From positions 124,001 through 188,000 of the forward strand of contig CBDANO010000005.1 in assembly GCA_965197665.1 (NCBI GenBank): a stretch of 64,000 bases of DNA. The letters run 5' to 3'. Positions within the stretch are counted from its first letter, which is position 1; each line of letters opens with the position of its first letter. The stretch comes from CBDANO01 sp965197665. Lineage in GTDB: Bacteria; Chloroflexota; Dehalococcoidia; Lucifugimonadales; UBA3495. A program made the position numbers and the translations under genes. The notes beneath the pieces are model-generated. The model searched no databases. It saw only the letters and a program-made list of their open reading frames with translations, and was not told where the DNA came from. Below are positions 17,301 through 25,430 of the stretch, piece after piece.

Positions 17301-18139
17301 AGAATGGCGGCGCGCCTTCGATCCGCTTCGAAAACGCCGGGTTCTCCTACGGCCCCGGTGAACCCCAAGCCCTTGACGATGTCAGCTTTACTGTGGAGCC
17401 CGGGCGCACCGTCGCGCTGGTTGGCCGGTCCGGCGCCGGAAAGTCCACCTGCGCCAACCTATTGATGCGCTTTTGGGACCCCGGTCACGGCCGAATTCTG
17501 CTGGGCGGCCACGACCTGCGGGACTTCGGCTTGGACCACCTGAGGCGGCAGATCGCCTTGGTGACTCAGGATACCTACTTGTTCAACGCCACTATCAAGG
17601 AGAACCTGCGTTTGGGCCGGCAAGACGCCAGTGACGCCGATATCGAAGCCGCGGCCGGCCAAGCCAACGCCCACGACTTCATAACCTCGTTTCCGGACGA
17701 GTACGACACCATCGTCGGCGAACGGGGCATGCAGCTTTCCGGAGGGCAGCGGCAACGGGTGTCCATAGCCCGGGCGTTGCTGAAGAATTCCCCGGTGCTG
17801 GTGCTGGACGAAGCAACTTCCCACTTGGACGCGGTCAACGAACAGCAGGTACGCCAAGCCTTGGAGCGGTTGATGGAAGGGCGCACCACCCTGGTTATCG
17901 CGCACCGGCTGTCCACGATCCGCAACGCCGACCGGATCGTGGTACTAGACGGCGGGCGCTTGATCGAGCAAGGAAATCATCAAGAGTTGCTGAGCCGCCA
18001 AGGGCTCTACGCCCAACTGGTATCAACGCAGCTGGTAGGCGCCTTGGCCGAGCCCCGCCACGACGGCCGGGGCCATCATCCGACGGCGCCGGGCGGCGGC
18101 CGGTCCGGGCTGGACGACCATCACCGCCACCATCATTAA
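14354..18139 (+). CDS. Fused CydD-CydC-type ABC exporter with His-rich tail
   Basis: A single 1261-aa chain contains two complete ABC exporter halves. TMD1 (~1-310) resembles CydD (KYLPQF, FLDAVQGLGTLKAFGQ); NBD1 has GPSGAGKS (~385) and LSGGQKQ (~488). TMD2 (~650-950) resembles CydC (EMRVDMYEKLDPLAPAYLVRRRSGDL); NBD2 has GRSGAGKS (~1023) and LSGGQRQ (~1128). CydDC exports cysteine/glutathione or handles heme in other bacteria, normally as two polypeptides beside cydAB, which is absent here. A His-rich inter-domain linker and C-terminal tail ending in HHRHHH, plus its place inside a zinc-uptake operon, suggest a metal-linked role (inference). Confidence 0.85.
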   Translation: MYLHPRLLALTEGVRLRILAAALVGLLGMGAGIARLVVAAVAIVKVIQEGAAFSTLTWALAAIAGLIVLRSLLEYVQEVISHHTASVVKIQLRKRLYDHALALGPGYFDQARTGDVLMSMAEGIDKLETFFGKYLPQFIVAALAPVIIFAFMAVIDLRIAFIFLGFALFTLIIPNLFHRWNRDTSMARRKAYGALGADFLDAVQGLGTLKAFGQSRSRGRVLADRARNLYRSTMGVLAANVATHSITILGISAGAALALGLGALRVSDGTLELRPLLIVLMLGVEIFRPLRELVLLYHEGMVAMSSAEAVFDLMDEPVEIKESGQDLPEPAARGAQSPAGDTPGPYLPPEFRFENVSFAYNQGRRSALQDVSFRLEAGETLGLVGPSGAGKSTVVWLMLRFVDPQEGRVLLGGRDLRDLPLAELRRHIAVVTQDTYLFDGTVADNLRFGNPDASQEELETAARAANAHRFISELPKGYETRVGERAVRLSGGQKQRIAIARALLKNAPVLVLDEALSSVDAENEALIQEALDRLMEGRTTLVIAHRLSSVVNADRIVVLDNGRLVESGSHRQLAAAKGTYARLMAQQQEEPDYGAAVATLSRPAAGRHGRDVTAHLDGGHHKDGESIQLGTSKEGPNDTRDPRGPSLPPAPIGILRVWTRLLYLIKPWWSQLGFTFLLGLAHHGSVIGLGVISALLVGQVITGGDLTLLLVLLGVFVPLVAFFTWAESWMAHDLAFRLLAEMRVDMYEKLDPLAPAYLVRRRSGDLVSIVGGDIETVEYFFAHTITPAFVAVLVPGAVLVTLGIIAWPLALVLAPFLLAVAVSPFFAQKRSERLGEELRDRMGETHAHMVDSIQGLREICAFGQGPARAADMVSQGWRFAHFQLRFLKERALQIGFIEGMTALGGLAVLATGLWFRIQGDISRPQLILAVILSVAAFAPIADIARTMKQLMETLAAARRLFAVHDEPVPVRDGGGAAELAGRENGGAPSIRFENAGFSYGPGEPQALDDVSFTVEPGRTVALVGRSGAGKSTCANLLMRFWDPGHGRILLGGHDLRDFGLDHLRRQIALVTQDTYLFNATIKENLRLGRQDASDADIEAAAGQANAHDFITSFPDEYDTIVGERGMQLSGGQRQRVSIARALLKNSPVLVLDEATSHLDAVNEQQVRQALERLMEGRTTLVIAHRLSTIRNADRIVVLDGGRLIEQGNHQELLSRQGLYAQLVSTQLVGALAEPRHDGRGHHPTAPGGGRSGLDDHHRHHH

Positions 18140-18173
18140 TCTGGCATTGATCCGGGACACGCAACATCGTGAC

Positions 18174-18254
18174 ATGGTCAACCAGATGCCCGAGTTTTTC
18201 AGGCTGGAAATGGGACTGCCGATGCAGCAAAGTCATCATCTGATATGTCCCGGC
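18174..18254 (-). repeat. Dispersed ~60-80-bp repeat R3, diverged copy
   Basis: On the minus strand it aligns with the copy at 52950: AGCCGGG, a CATAT/GATAT block, TTGC-GCAT-GGCA-TCCC, TTTCCA-CC and GTTGA in the same order, with small gaps. Confidence 0.5.
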
Positions 18255-18279
18255 TGTGGCGAGAGCATAGGGGCATGGG

Positions 18280-18321
18280 CCGGCCCGGCGGCGGGGCAAT
18301 CCCCGCGTTGCGCCGGGCCGG
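18280..18321. repeat. Nested inverted repeat between the exporter and ATPase genes
   Basis: A perfect 11-bp outer stem (18280-18290 with 18311-18321) encloses a 6-bp GCGGGG/CCCCGC hairpin (18291-18296 with 18301-18306). There is no T-tract after it, so it is more likely an attenuating or stabilising structure than a terminator inside the operon. Confidence 0.65.
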
Positions 18322-18362
18322 GCGGTAAGAAACTTGCGGATTTGGTTGGTTGAAGAGGGAGT

Positions 18363-19226
18363 ATGTTACACCCACTACCCCATCAGCGGGTACCGGGAGA
18401 CGCGATAGTCCAGTTGCGGAACGTGTCTTGCGGTTATGAAAAGCAAGAGGTGCTCTCCGACGTTACCCTGGACATCATGCGGGGCGACTTCGTGGGGCTC
18501 CTGGGTCCCAGCGGGTCAGGCAAGACCACCCTGCTTAGGACCCTATTGAACGCCGTGAACGTCTTCCAGGGCGAGGTGCTGGTGGAGGGTACCAGCGTCG
18601 ATCAACGCCGGCCCCGGGTCGGCTACGTGCCCCAACTGGAGACCATCGATTGGAACTTTCCGGTGACCGTCCAAGAGGTGGTAATGATGGGTCGGACCAT
18701 GGAAAACCGGTTGTTTCCTTGGTACCGGCGTCAAGACCGGGCCATCGCCGCGGAAATGATGGAAAGTTTGGGCATATCCCAATTGGCCCGGCGGCACATA
18801 AGAGAGCTCTCCGGCGGCCAGCAACAACGGGTCTTCTTGGCCCGGGCCCTGGTCAGCAATCCCTCGATCCTTCTCCTCGATGAGCCCACGGCAGGCGTCG
18901 ACATCAAGACTAGGGACGACGTGATGCACTTGCTCCACGAGTTGAACCACCAAGGAATCACCATCATCATGACTACCCACGAGATCAACGCCGTAGCGGT
19001 CCATCTGCCCTGGGTAATTTGCATGAACGGTGGAATCCTGGCCGAGGGTCCTCCCAGCCAGGTTATAACCCGGGAGATTCTCAAGCTGACTTACGGGGCG
19101 GAGATGCCGGTGATTCATTACGAGGGAATGACCTTGGTGGCCGAGAGCCCCCATCCGTTCACCCGCAACGGGCAGCAGCAAGAGGCGGATGAACTGGAGG
19201 GCCGCCGGGAAGTCGAGCATGTTTGA
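18363..19226 (+). CDS. Zn/Mn ABC transporter ATP-binding protein (ZnuC-like)
   Basis: ATPase of a metal importer. Walker A GPSGSGKTTLL (~residue 44), the family-typical YVPQLETIDWNFPVTVQEVVMMGR Q-loop region, signature LSGGQQQRVFLARAL, Walker B ILLLDEPTAGVD and the switch TTHEINAV are all present; the VPQ---DW-FPVTV pattern is characteristic of Mn/Zn/Fe TroB/ZnuC-type ATPases. Length 287 aa. A GAGGGAG ribosome site precedes ATG 18363. The stop overlaps the start of the permease gene by 8 bases. Confidence 0.93.
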   Translation: MLHPLPHQRVPGDAIVQLRNVSCGYEKQEVLSDVTLDIMRGDFVGLLGPSGSGKTTLLRTLLNAVNVFQGEVLVEGTSVDQRRPRVGYVPQLETIDWNFPVTVQEVVMMGRTMENRLFPWYRRQDRAIAAEMMESLGISQLARRHIRELSGGQQQRVFLARALVSNPSILLLDEPTAGVDIKTRDDVMHLLHELNHQGITIIMTTHEINAVAVHLPWVICMNGGILAEGPPSQVITREILKLTYGAEMPVIHYEGMTLVAESPHPFTRNGQQQEADELEGRREVEHV

Positions 19227-20094
19227 ACCCTTCGATTTCCAATTCTTCGTCCGCGGGCTGGTGGCCGCCTCCCTGGTGGGGGGCCTGTGCGGCCTTATCG
19301 GAGTGTACATAGTGCTTCGCCGCATGGCCTACATCGGCCACGGCCTGTCCCACGCGGTGCTGGGCGGGGCGGTGGCCAGCTACCTCATGTCCTTCAACTT
19401 CTACGTGGGCGCCAGCGTCTGGGGCTTCTTGTGCGCCCAGCTAATTACTCTAACCACCCGGAAGCGGAAGATCGGAACGGACGCCGCCATCGGGGTCATC
19501 ACCACGGCCAGCTTCGCCGTAGGGATCGTGTTGATCAGCCGGTACAAGACTTTCACCCGCGACTTCGACGCTGCTTTGTTTGGCGACATTCTGGGCGTAA
19601 GCAACGGCGACCTTCTGGCCATCGTCGTCGTGGTAGTGGCTGCGGCCCTGATACTCTTCGTCGCTTATAAACAGTTCCTGTTCGCCACCTTCGACGTGGA
19701 GGTGGCCCGGTTCTACGGCGTGCCCACCGGCTGGATCGAAACCATCTTTTCCATCGTGCTTGCCGGTACCATCGTGGTGTCGATGCAGGTGTTGGGAGTC
19801 TTGCTCATAGCGGGGGCCACGGTCATACCGCCCATCGTGGCAAGGTTGCTGACCGACAGCTTCAAGAACATGGTGCTCTTGTCCACCACTCTTGGGGTCC
19901 TGTGCGGCTTCGTCGGGGTGTACCTGAGCTACTTCGTGGACGTATCCTCCGGCGCCAGCGTGGTGCTGGTGGAAGCGGCCCTCTTCGTCCTAGCCATAGC
20001 TTACAACAACCTGAAGGGCCAGCTACCCTTCGGCGCGAAACGAATAGCCAAGGCATCCCCCGTGCCGCGCAGCCATCCCGGCGCCATGGACTGA
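19219..20094 (+). CDS. Zn/Mn ABC transporter permease (ABC-3 family, ZnuB-like)
   Basis: Integral membrane partner of the preceding ATPase. The sequence has 8-9 hydrophobic helices and the family motifs IGVYIVLRRMAYIGHGLSHAVLGG near the N-terminus and VSMQVLGVLLIAGATVIPPIVARLLT in the C-terminal half. ATG 19219 overlaps the ATPase stop (ATGTTTGA), which implies coupled translation and supports this start. Length is 291 aa. It closes the metal operon. Confidence 0.93.
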   Translation: MFEPFDFQFFVRGLVAASLVGGLCGLIGVYIVLRRMAYIGHGLSHAVLGGAVASYLMSFNFYVGASVWGFLCAQLITLTTRKRKIGTDAAIGVITTASFAVGIVLISRYKTFTRDFDAALFGDILGVSNGDLLAIVVVVVAAALILFVAYKQFLFATFDVEVARFYGVPTGWIETIFSIVLAGTIVVSMQVLGVLLIAGATVIPPIVARLLTDSFKNMVLLSTTLGVLCGFVGVYLSYFVDVSSGASVVLVEAALFVLAIAYNNLKGQLPFGAKRIAKASPVPRSHPGAMD

Positions 20095-20117
20095 GAAGTG
20101 TGGGCGCGAGGCCGCAA

Positions 20118-20146
20118 TTGACAAGCTTGGGGGGGTGTGCTAGTTT
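20118..20146 (+). promoter_or_regulatory. Promoter of the amidohydrolase gene
   Basis: Consensus TTGACA (20118-20123), 17-bp spacer, and an extended -10 TGCTAGTTT (-10 at 20141-20146). Confidence 0.55.
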
Positions 20147-20293
20147 CTGCCCATCGGCGCTTGGGGCTGCTTCGAGGGTGGATGGCTGGGCGTTGGGCAT
20201 GCCGGAATGGGAAATCTCGATTCTATTCCCGGCGTGATTCGTCGAGCTTTTAGCACCGGTAAGACTTAATTTTCACGCCGGAGGGGGACGCAG

Positions 20294-21469
20294 ATGATGG
20301 AAAAGAACGGGCACAAGATCGTGGACGCCGACGGGCACATCATGGAGCCGAGCCGGTTGTGGCTGGACAACCTGGAGGCCAAGTACAGGGACAGGGCTAT
20401 GCGCATCGCCAAGGGCGCGGACGAGTTGGAGTACCTGGAGATCGAGGGCAGGAAGTCCAAGGTCCTCAACGGCGGGCTGCTGGGCAACCTGGGTGCCCTC
20501 GACGAAGTCGTGATGGAGCGCGCCAAGGACGGCTTCGCCCCGGGGGTGATGGACTACGAGGAGTGCCGGGTCCCGGCCGCTTTCGACCCTCACGCCAGAG
20601 TCAAGTGGAACGAAGAGCACGGCATCGACGCCTCGATTATCTTTCCTTCCTTGGGCTTGAACTGGCAATCGGAGTGCGAAGACGCGGAGCTGGCGGCGGC
20701 CCATTGCCGAGTGTATAACGACTGGATTGCCGACTTTTGCCGGCCCTATCCGGATAAGCTAATCGGCGTGGCCTCCATCTCGCTGAAGGACGTGAACGAA
20801 GGGGTGAAAGAGGTCAAGAGGGCGGCAAAGCTGGGTGTCAAGGGAGTGTACCTCTTCCCCAACCCCACCAACGGCATTCCTTACGGCGACGAATACTATG
20901 ACCCGTTCTGGGCCGAGTGCCAGGACATGGAGTTGCCCATAGCTATCCACGTTAGCAGCACTCCCAAGCACGTGGGCCACGAGCTCTACCCCTCCGGCTG
21001 GGCCGTAAACCCGTGGTGGTTCGCCATCTATTTCAACGGGGACTGCCAGTTAGCGTTCACCAGCTTCTTTCAAGGCGCCGTCTTCGACCGCTTCCCACGG
21101 CTGAGCGTCGGCGTGGTGGAAACGGGCTGCGGCTGGATGGCTCACTGGCTGTACCTAATGGACGAAAAGTACAAGAATTTCAGGACCGACAATTACTTGG
21201 GCGTTCTTGCGAACACCAACATGAAGCTGCTTCCCAGCGAGTACTTTGAACGCCAGTGCTGGATCACCGGAGAGCCGGACGAGCCGACCTTCCCCCACAT
21301 GGCCGAGCTAATCGGCGCTCACAAACTGGCTTGGGGCTCCGACTATCCCCACCCCGAGGGCCACGGCGACCCCCTGGGGTCCATGAAGAACACCATTGGC
21401 GGCCTCTCGGAGGATGACCAGTGGAAGATCCTGGGAGAGAACATGATGCGGGAATACCGCATCGGCTAG
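20294..21469 (+). CDS. Amidohydrolase family 2 protein (ACMSD-like metal-dependent hydrolase/decarboxylase)
   Basis: TIM-barrel enzyme of the amidohydrolase-2 branch, which includes ACMSD and gamma-resorcylate decarboxylase. It begins with VDADGHIMEP (the D-H metal-binding start, here DxH), carries AIHVSSTPKH with a candidate metal His, and ends with AWGSDYPHPEG, the conserved GSDYPH motif containing the catalytic Asp. Length 391 aa. Two ATGs (20294, 20297) lie behind GGAGGGGG; the first is annotated. Many such genes occur in SAR202-type genomes; the substrate is unknown. A terminator follows. Confidence 0.88.
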   Translation: MMEKNGHKIVDADGHIMEPSRLWLDNLEAKYRDRAMRIAKGADELEYLEIEGRKSKVLNGGLLGNLGALDEVVMERAKDGFAPGVMDYEECRVPAAFDPHARVKWNEEHGIDASIIFPSLGLNWQSECEDAELAAAHCRVYNDWIADFCRPYPDKLIGVASISLKDVNEGVKEVKRAAKLGVKGVYLFPNPTNGIPYGDEYYDPFWAECQDMELPIAIHVSSTPKHVGHELYPSGWAVNPWWFAIYFNGDCQLAFTSFFQGAVFDRFPRLSVGVVETGCGWMAHWLYLMDEKYKNFRTDNYLGVLANTNMKLLPSEYFERQCWITGEPDEPTFPHMAELIGAHKLAWGSDYPHPEGHGDPLGSMKNTIGGLSEDDQWKILGENMMREYRIG

Positions 21470-21497
21470 CCTTGTTCCGGCGGATGTCCTGCAAAAG

Positions 21498-21530
21498 CGC
21501 GCCCCGGTTGGACCGGGGCGCGTCTCGTTT
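21498..21530 (+). terminator. Rho-independent terminator after the amidohydrolase gene
   Basis: A perfect 11-bp stem (21498-21508 with 21512-21522), 3-nt loop TGG, then TCTCGTTT. It lies between convergent genes and may serve both strands. Confidence 0.75.
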
Positions 21531-21549
21531 CGGCGGCGGCGGCTTGGTT

Positions 21550-21921
21550 CTAAGGTTCGGTCTGTTCGGTCTGGCTGCCGGCGACAGTGATAGTGATGTG
21601 GGCCATGGACGTGTCATCCGGGGCGCCGTGCCAATGGTTTTCCCGCGCCGGAATCAGGACTACGTCCCCCTCGTTGACGGTGATGGTCTCGTGGTCCGTC
21701 GCCACTTTGCCCGTGCCCTCGGTGATGACCAGTATCTGGTCGCCTGAGTGCTTGTGGAACTTGTTACGGGACCCGGCCGAGAACTTGACGATGGAAAAGT
21801 TGAAGTTGTTGCTTTCTCCCGTTTCCAGGACCGGCTGGCGATAGACCTGGGCGCCGGTCATCAGGCCGCCGGTCATCTCCGCTTCTATTATGGGCACCTC
21901 GCTCATCGTTACTTTTTTCAT
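21550..21921 (-). CDS. Small cupin-domain protein
   Basis: A single-domain cupin of 123 aa. Motif 1 is seen as FHKHSGDQILVITEGTG (HxH...E...G with both His and the Glu) and motif 2 as VLIPARENHWHGAP (P-----H). The metal ligands are therefore complete. Such proteins act as isomerases, dioxygenases or sensors; no substrate can be assigned. Its ATG 21921 is preceded by a purine-rich AGGAGGGATTAG ribosome site on the minus strand. It lies between the iron transport permease and the amidohydrolase without obvious operon partners. Confidence 0.87.
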   Translation of the reverse strand: MKKVTMSEVPIIEAEMTGGLMTGAQVYRQPVLETGESNNFNFSIVKFSAGSRNKFHKHSGDQILVITEGTGKVATDHETITVNEGDVVLIPARENHWHGAPDDTSMAHITITVAGSQTEQTEP

Positions 21922-22076
21922 CTAATCCCTCCTAATCGTTATCATCGGCTAACCCTATGGGTAAGTTTACCAGCAATTTCCCAAAGCGGTACCCAGATTC
22001 AGGGGCGCTTCCCGCGGCGGCCCACGACAAACGCGCCGGCCCCGCCGCGGCCTTGCCGTGGAAAACTTGCTTTGGG

Positions 22077-23621
22077 CTATCGACGCTCCCGCAGCATGAG
22101 GAATCCCAGGGGAATCGAAGAAAGCAAAATCAATAGGAGAGCCGGCGCCGCGGCCCGAGCGAAGAAAGCCTCCGACGCCGCCGACCAAATTGAAGTGGCC
22201 AAGGTAGTGAAGCCAATGGGACTCAAGATTAGTGTTGCGGGCAGCTCCTTCATGGTGAGCAAGAACACCAAGGCGGCGCCGGCGGCTATTCCAGGGGTAA
22301 CCAAAGGCAGCGTGATTGAAGAAAACACCCCGATGGGCGCCCGCCCCAGGCTGAGGGCCACTTCTTCCATACGGGGACTGACCTGGAGCAGCGACGCCCT
22401 GGCAGCCCCGACGGCCGGCGATAAGAAGAGGACGCCATAAGCGAAAATGAGCATACCGGTGGTCTGGTAAAGGGGTGAGGCGTAGTTGACACCGAAGAAG
22501 ACCAACGACAAAGCGATGGTTATCCCGGGTAACGCGAAACCCACGTAGGTCACTCGTTCCAGGACGGCGCTAAACACTCCGGGATACCTGACCGATAACA
22601 CGGCGACGGCCAAAGCGGCCGCCACCGCGGCGAGGGCAGCCAGCGCCGAAACGTATAATGAGTTCACCGCCGCGTTCCATTGAATGAGGAGGGGTTCACC
22701 GGCGGACAACCCGCGAAACAGCCAATACCCCAGAACCGACATGGGTACCAATAACGAGACCGAGACCACGGACCCGCAAAAGAGCAGGGAGGGCCAGCGC
22801 CAATAGCCTAACCGTACTCTCACCGGCGGCCTCGTCGTGCCCGGGCCGCTGGAGTAGTAGCGGGAGCGGCCGCGTGTGAAGGCCTCTCCGGCTACTATGG
22901 CCAAGGCTAGGACTACCAAGGCCAGCGACATGGCCGCTCCGAGAGTGCGGTCCAGAGAAGACTCGTACTCAATGAAAATGGCCCAAGTGAAGGTCTCATA
23001 GCGCAGTAAAGACACCGCTCCAAAGTCGCTGAGGGTGTAAAGGGCCACCAGTAGACCGCCGGCGGCGATAGCGGGGCGCAGGTGGAATAGCGTGACTCGG
23101 AAGAACGTCGACCACCGATCTTGTCCCAGTCCCCGGGAGCTTTCTTCCAAGGCCGGGTCCATCCGAAATAAAGCGGCGCGGAGGGTAAGGAGCACGTAGG
23201 GATAGCTGAGAAAAGTTAAGGTTAGCATCGCGCCGGCAAAACCGTAGATATCGGGCACCCGGTCGACGCCGAAGGGACCGTCGAGCAATTTCTGGAGCAT
23301 ACCCCGGGGCCCCAGCACCACCACCACGATGAACCCGCCCACGTAGCTGGGGATCACCAAGGGCAAAGCGGTTAACACCGCCCAGGCATTCCGAAAGGGC
23401 AAGTCCGTGCGGACCGTCAACCAAGCCAGCGGCAAAGATAGGAGGACCGAGGCGGCAGTTACGGCGCCCACCAGCAATAGGGAACGAAACAAGATATGCA
23501 GGATGCGGAAGCGGAACAGGGCGTCGGCGGCGTCATCTCCGGCGCCCACCGTACGTACCAGCAGATACACCACCGGCAGTAGGAAAGCCGCCGCCACCGC
23601 CGCGGCGGGAATCCAGACCAC
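22077..23621 (-). CDS. Ferric iron ABC transporter permease (FbpB-like)
   Basis: A 514-aa integral membrane protein with two tandem binding-protein-dependent transport domains, ~12 helices. Both halves carry the EAA loop (EESSRGLGQDRWSTFFRVTLFHLRPAIAAG and EEVALSLGRAPIGVFSSITLPLVTPGIAAG). This double-EAA form is typical of Fe(III) permeases FbpB/SfuB. The only start downstream of an in-frame stop is GTG 23621; no strong ribosome site is seen, suggesting coupling to the substrate-binding gene ~95 bases upstream on the same strand. The ATPase partner lies across a divergent promoter region at 25431. Confidence 0.92.
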   Translation of the reverse strand: MVWIPAAAVAAAFLLPVVYLLVRTVGAGDDAADALFRFRILHILFRSLLLVGAVTAASVLLSLPLAWLTVRTDLPFRNAWAVLTALPLVIPSYVGGFIVVVVLGPRGMLQKLLDGPFGVDRVPDIYGFAGAMLTLTFLSYPYVLLTLRAALFRMDPALEESSRGLGQDRWSTFFRVTLFHLRPAIAAGGLLVALYTLSDFGAVSLLRYETFTWAIFIEYESSLDRTLGAAMSLALVVLALAIVAGEAFTRGRSRYYSSGPGTTRPPVRVRLGYWRWPSLLFCGSVVSVSLLVPMSVLGYWLFRGLSAGEPLLIQWNAAVNSLYVSALAALAAVAAALAVAVLSVRYPGVFSAVLERVTYVGFALPGITIALSLVFFGVNYASPLYQTTGMLIFAYGVLFLSPAVGAARASLLQVSPRMEEVALSLGRAPIGVFSSITLPLVTPGIAAGAALVFLLTMKELPATLILSPIGFTTLATSIWSAASEAFFARAAAPALLLILLSSIPLGFLMLRERR

Positions 23622-23716
23622 AGCCGGGGCCCACCCCGGTCTAGCCAGCAGACGCTTGGGAGAAAGGACCCTAGAGGCCGATCTTAGCGCCGTGGATGCC
23701 CCCTAACCGCGCGCCA

Positions 23717-24742
23717 TCACGGAAGGACGCCGATGTCTCGCAAGAGGGCTTGGGTGCCCTCAAGGTCAGTCAAGTCCTTCAACGAAATGCCGGGTCGGTT
23801 GATTTCGGATAGTGGGACCAGGACACGGGGAGTATTTACACCTTCAACCAACGGGTACTCGTAGGTCTGACTCGCGAAGTACTGCTGACCCACCTTGGAT
23901 AGCATGAATTCCAGGAACCTTTCCGCCGCTTCCTTGTTCTTTGACGTTTCGAGGATGCCCACTCCGGCTACCATTACAGTGGCGCCCGGCCCGCCGGCCC
24001 TGGGGTGGTAATTGCGGGCCGGGAAGGACTCGCCCTCCTCCGCTAGGAAACGAAATAGATAATAATGATTTACCAGGCCAACGTCTATCTCCCCGGAGGC
24101 CGCGGCGGCAACTTGGGGCGTATTCTTGGGGTAAACTTTGGGATCGTTGGCCCGCATCCCTTCCAGCCACTGCCGGGTCTTATCTTCACCCCACAAAGTC
24201 CGCATCGCCGTGACCATCGTTTGGAAGGAGGCGTTGGAGGGGGCCCAACCGATGCGGCCCTTCCACTTGGGATCAACGAAATCGAAGATGTCGTCAGGCA
24301 GGTCCGCCTCGGTAAGTCGTTCGGTGCTGTATACCACGGTGCGGGCGCGTCCGGAGATTCCAACCCACTTATCGCCGGAGGACCGGGCCCATTCGGGCAC
24401 AAGACCGAGGATGTTTTCCGGCAAAGGGGCCAACATGGACTCTACCGCGCCCAACCCTCCCGGGTCCTGAGCAAAGAAGAGGTCTGCGGGGCTGCGGCCT
24501 CCTTCCTCCAGCAGCACGGCGGCGAGTTGGGGAGTGCCGGCGTAATTCACGGCTACGTCGATGCCGGTAGCTTGGCTGAACTGTTGGATGATGGGATTCA
24601 CCAACGTCTCGCTGCGGCCCGAATAGACGGTCAAAGACCCGCCGGCGCCGTCATCAGACCCATTGCCGCAAGCGGCGGCCGCCAAGGCCAAGACCGTTAA
24701 GACGGCCAACAATGCCAACGCCGCGCCCGAAGCCGCTTTCAT
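23717..24742 (-). CDS. Ferric iron ABC transporter substrate-binding lipoprotein (FbpA-like)
   Basis: Extracytoplasmic receptor of the iron ABC system. It has a lipoprotein signal (hydrophobic residues ~5-22, lipobox AAAC), then LTVYSGRSETLVNPIIQQFSQATGI, the class-typical opening of FbpA/FutA proteins, and GLVNHYYLF, containing the adjacent tyrosines that bind Fe(III) in this family. Length 341 aa. ATG 24742 is preceded by GGAGGAAA. It heads a minus-strand pair with the permease; its promoter must lie in the AT-rich divergent region 24750-25000. Confidence 0.93.
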   Translation of the reverse strand: MKAASGAALALLAVLTVLALAAAACGNGSDDGAGGSLTVYSGRSETLVNPIIQQFSQATGIDVAVNYAGTPQLAAVLLEEGGRSPADLFFAQDPGGLGAVESMLAPLPENILGLVPEWARSSGDKWVGISGRARTVVYSTERLTEADLPDDIFDFVDPKWKGRIGWAPSNASFQTMVTAMRTLWGEDKTRQWLEGMRANDPKVYPKNTPQVAAAASGEIDVGLVNHYYLFRFLAEEGESFPARNYHPRAGGPGATVMVAGVGILETSKNKEAAERFLEFMLSKVGQQYFASQTYEYPLVEGVNTPRVLVPLSEINRPGISLKDLTDLEGTQALLRDIGVLP

Positions 24743-24962
24743 AGTCGCTTTCCTCCTGGCGATACACTCAAAAGTCGGATAACATCAGTCAACGACTACG
24801 GCGTCTACTCGCCGGTGGCGATGACGCCTCCACAATAGAAGCAACAATACAACGGGTCTCGAGAAGGCGTCCGTTGCCGGCGGTCTGCCTTTTTGCGGAA
24901 TGCCGGCGTGATGATATGCGGACATTAATCCCGGCGCTAATCAAGACTGCTGCCTTGCACGT

Positions 24963-24993
24963 CTATATACATCAACAAGTAATCTGTATATAG
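24963..24993. promoter_or_regulatory. Inverted repeat, candidate operator of the iron transport genes
   Basis: CTATATACA (24963-24971) and TGTATATAG (24985-24993) form a perfect 9-bp inverted repeat with a 13-bp centre, in an AT island about 220 bases upstream of the substrate-binding gene. It is likely a regulator site; the DtxR-family protein encoded nearby is the natural candidate but this is inference. Confidence 0.45.
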
Positions 24994-25234
24994 TTATCAA
25001 TTTATAATGCGCTATCTTTCAGTAAACGGCGAGAGCATACGCCGAGGGACTTGGTTTGTCAACGGCTTTGCCCAAACTCGGCCCCCGGCAACGTGGTTCA
25101 AGTCGGTCCCCCGAGATTAAAGCGGTCATCGGGATGGGACCGGACCGAGACCAACTAACAAACCCGCTGCTCGACACCTTGGAACCCCTGTCTATACCGG
25201 AGAAAAATCGCCCGGAAAATTACCGATTCGCTTG

Positions 25235-25263
25235 TTGACAACGCGGAAGTATGCCTATACACT
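25235..25263 (+). promoter_or_regulatory. Promoter candidate for the iron ABC ATPase gene
   Basis: TTGACA (25235-25240), 17-bp spacer, TACACT (25258-25263); ~170 bases upstream of the start codon, leaving a long leader. Confidence 0.45.
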
Positions 25264-25430
25264 ACCGCACTGCGTGTTTAGAAACACCGTGCCGGAAAGT
25301 GCGAGCGCAAAGCCGGTATCGTTAGCATGTTGGCATCTTATGTTAAGCGCGAAATCACCGCGATGCTCGTCGAAATCAACGAGAGCGCATATCCGGTGTC
25401 GTCGACCTACTACATAAGAGGACGCGGTAT

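Larger units (their letters stand above)
24743..25430. other. Divergent regulatory region of the iron transport cluster
   Basis: About 690 bases without a convincing gene. It holds an AT-rich island (24960-25010) with a long inverted repeat and a promoter for the ATPase gene, both listed separately. Short frames here look like chance. Confidence 0.6.

Noticed and set aside
25056..25417. Small genes in the iron promoter region
   Set aside because: Short frames lack ribosome sites and homology, and overlap the promoter elements.
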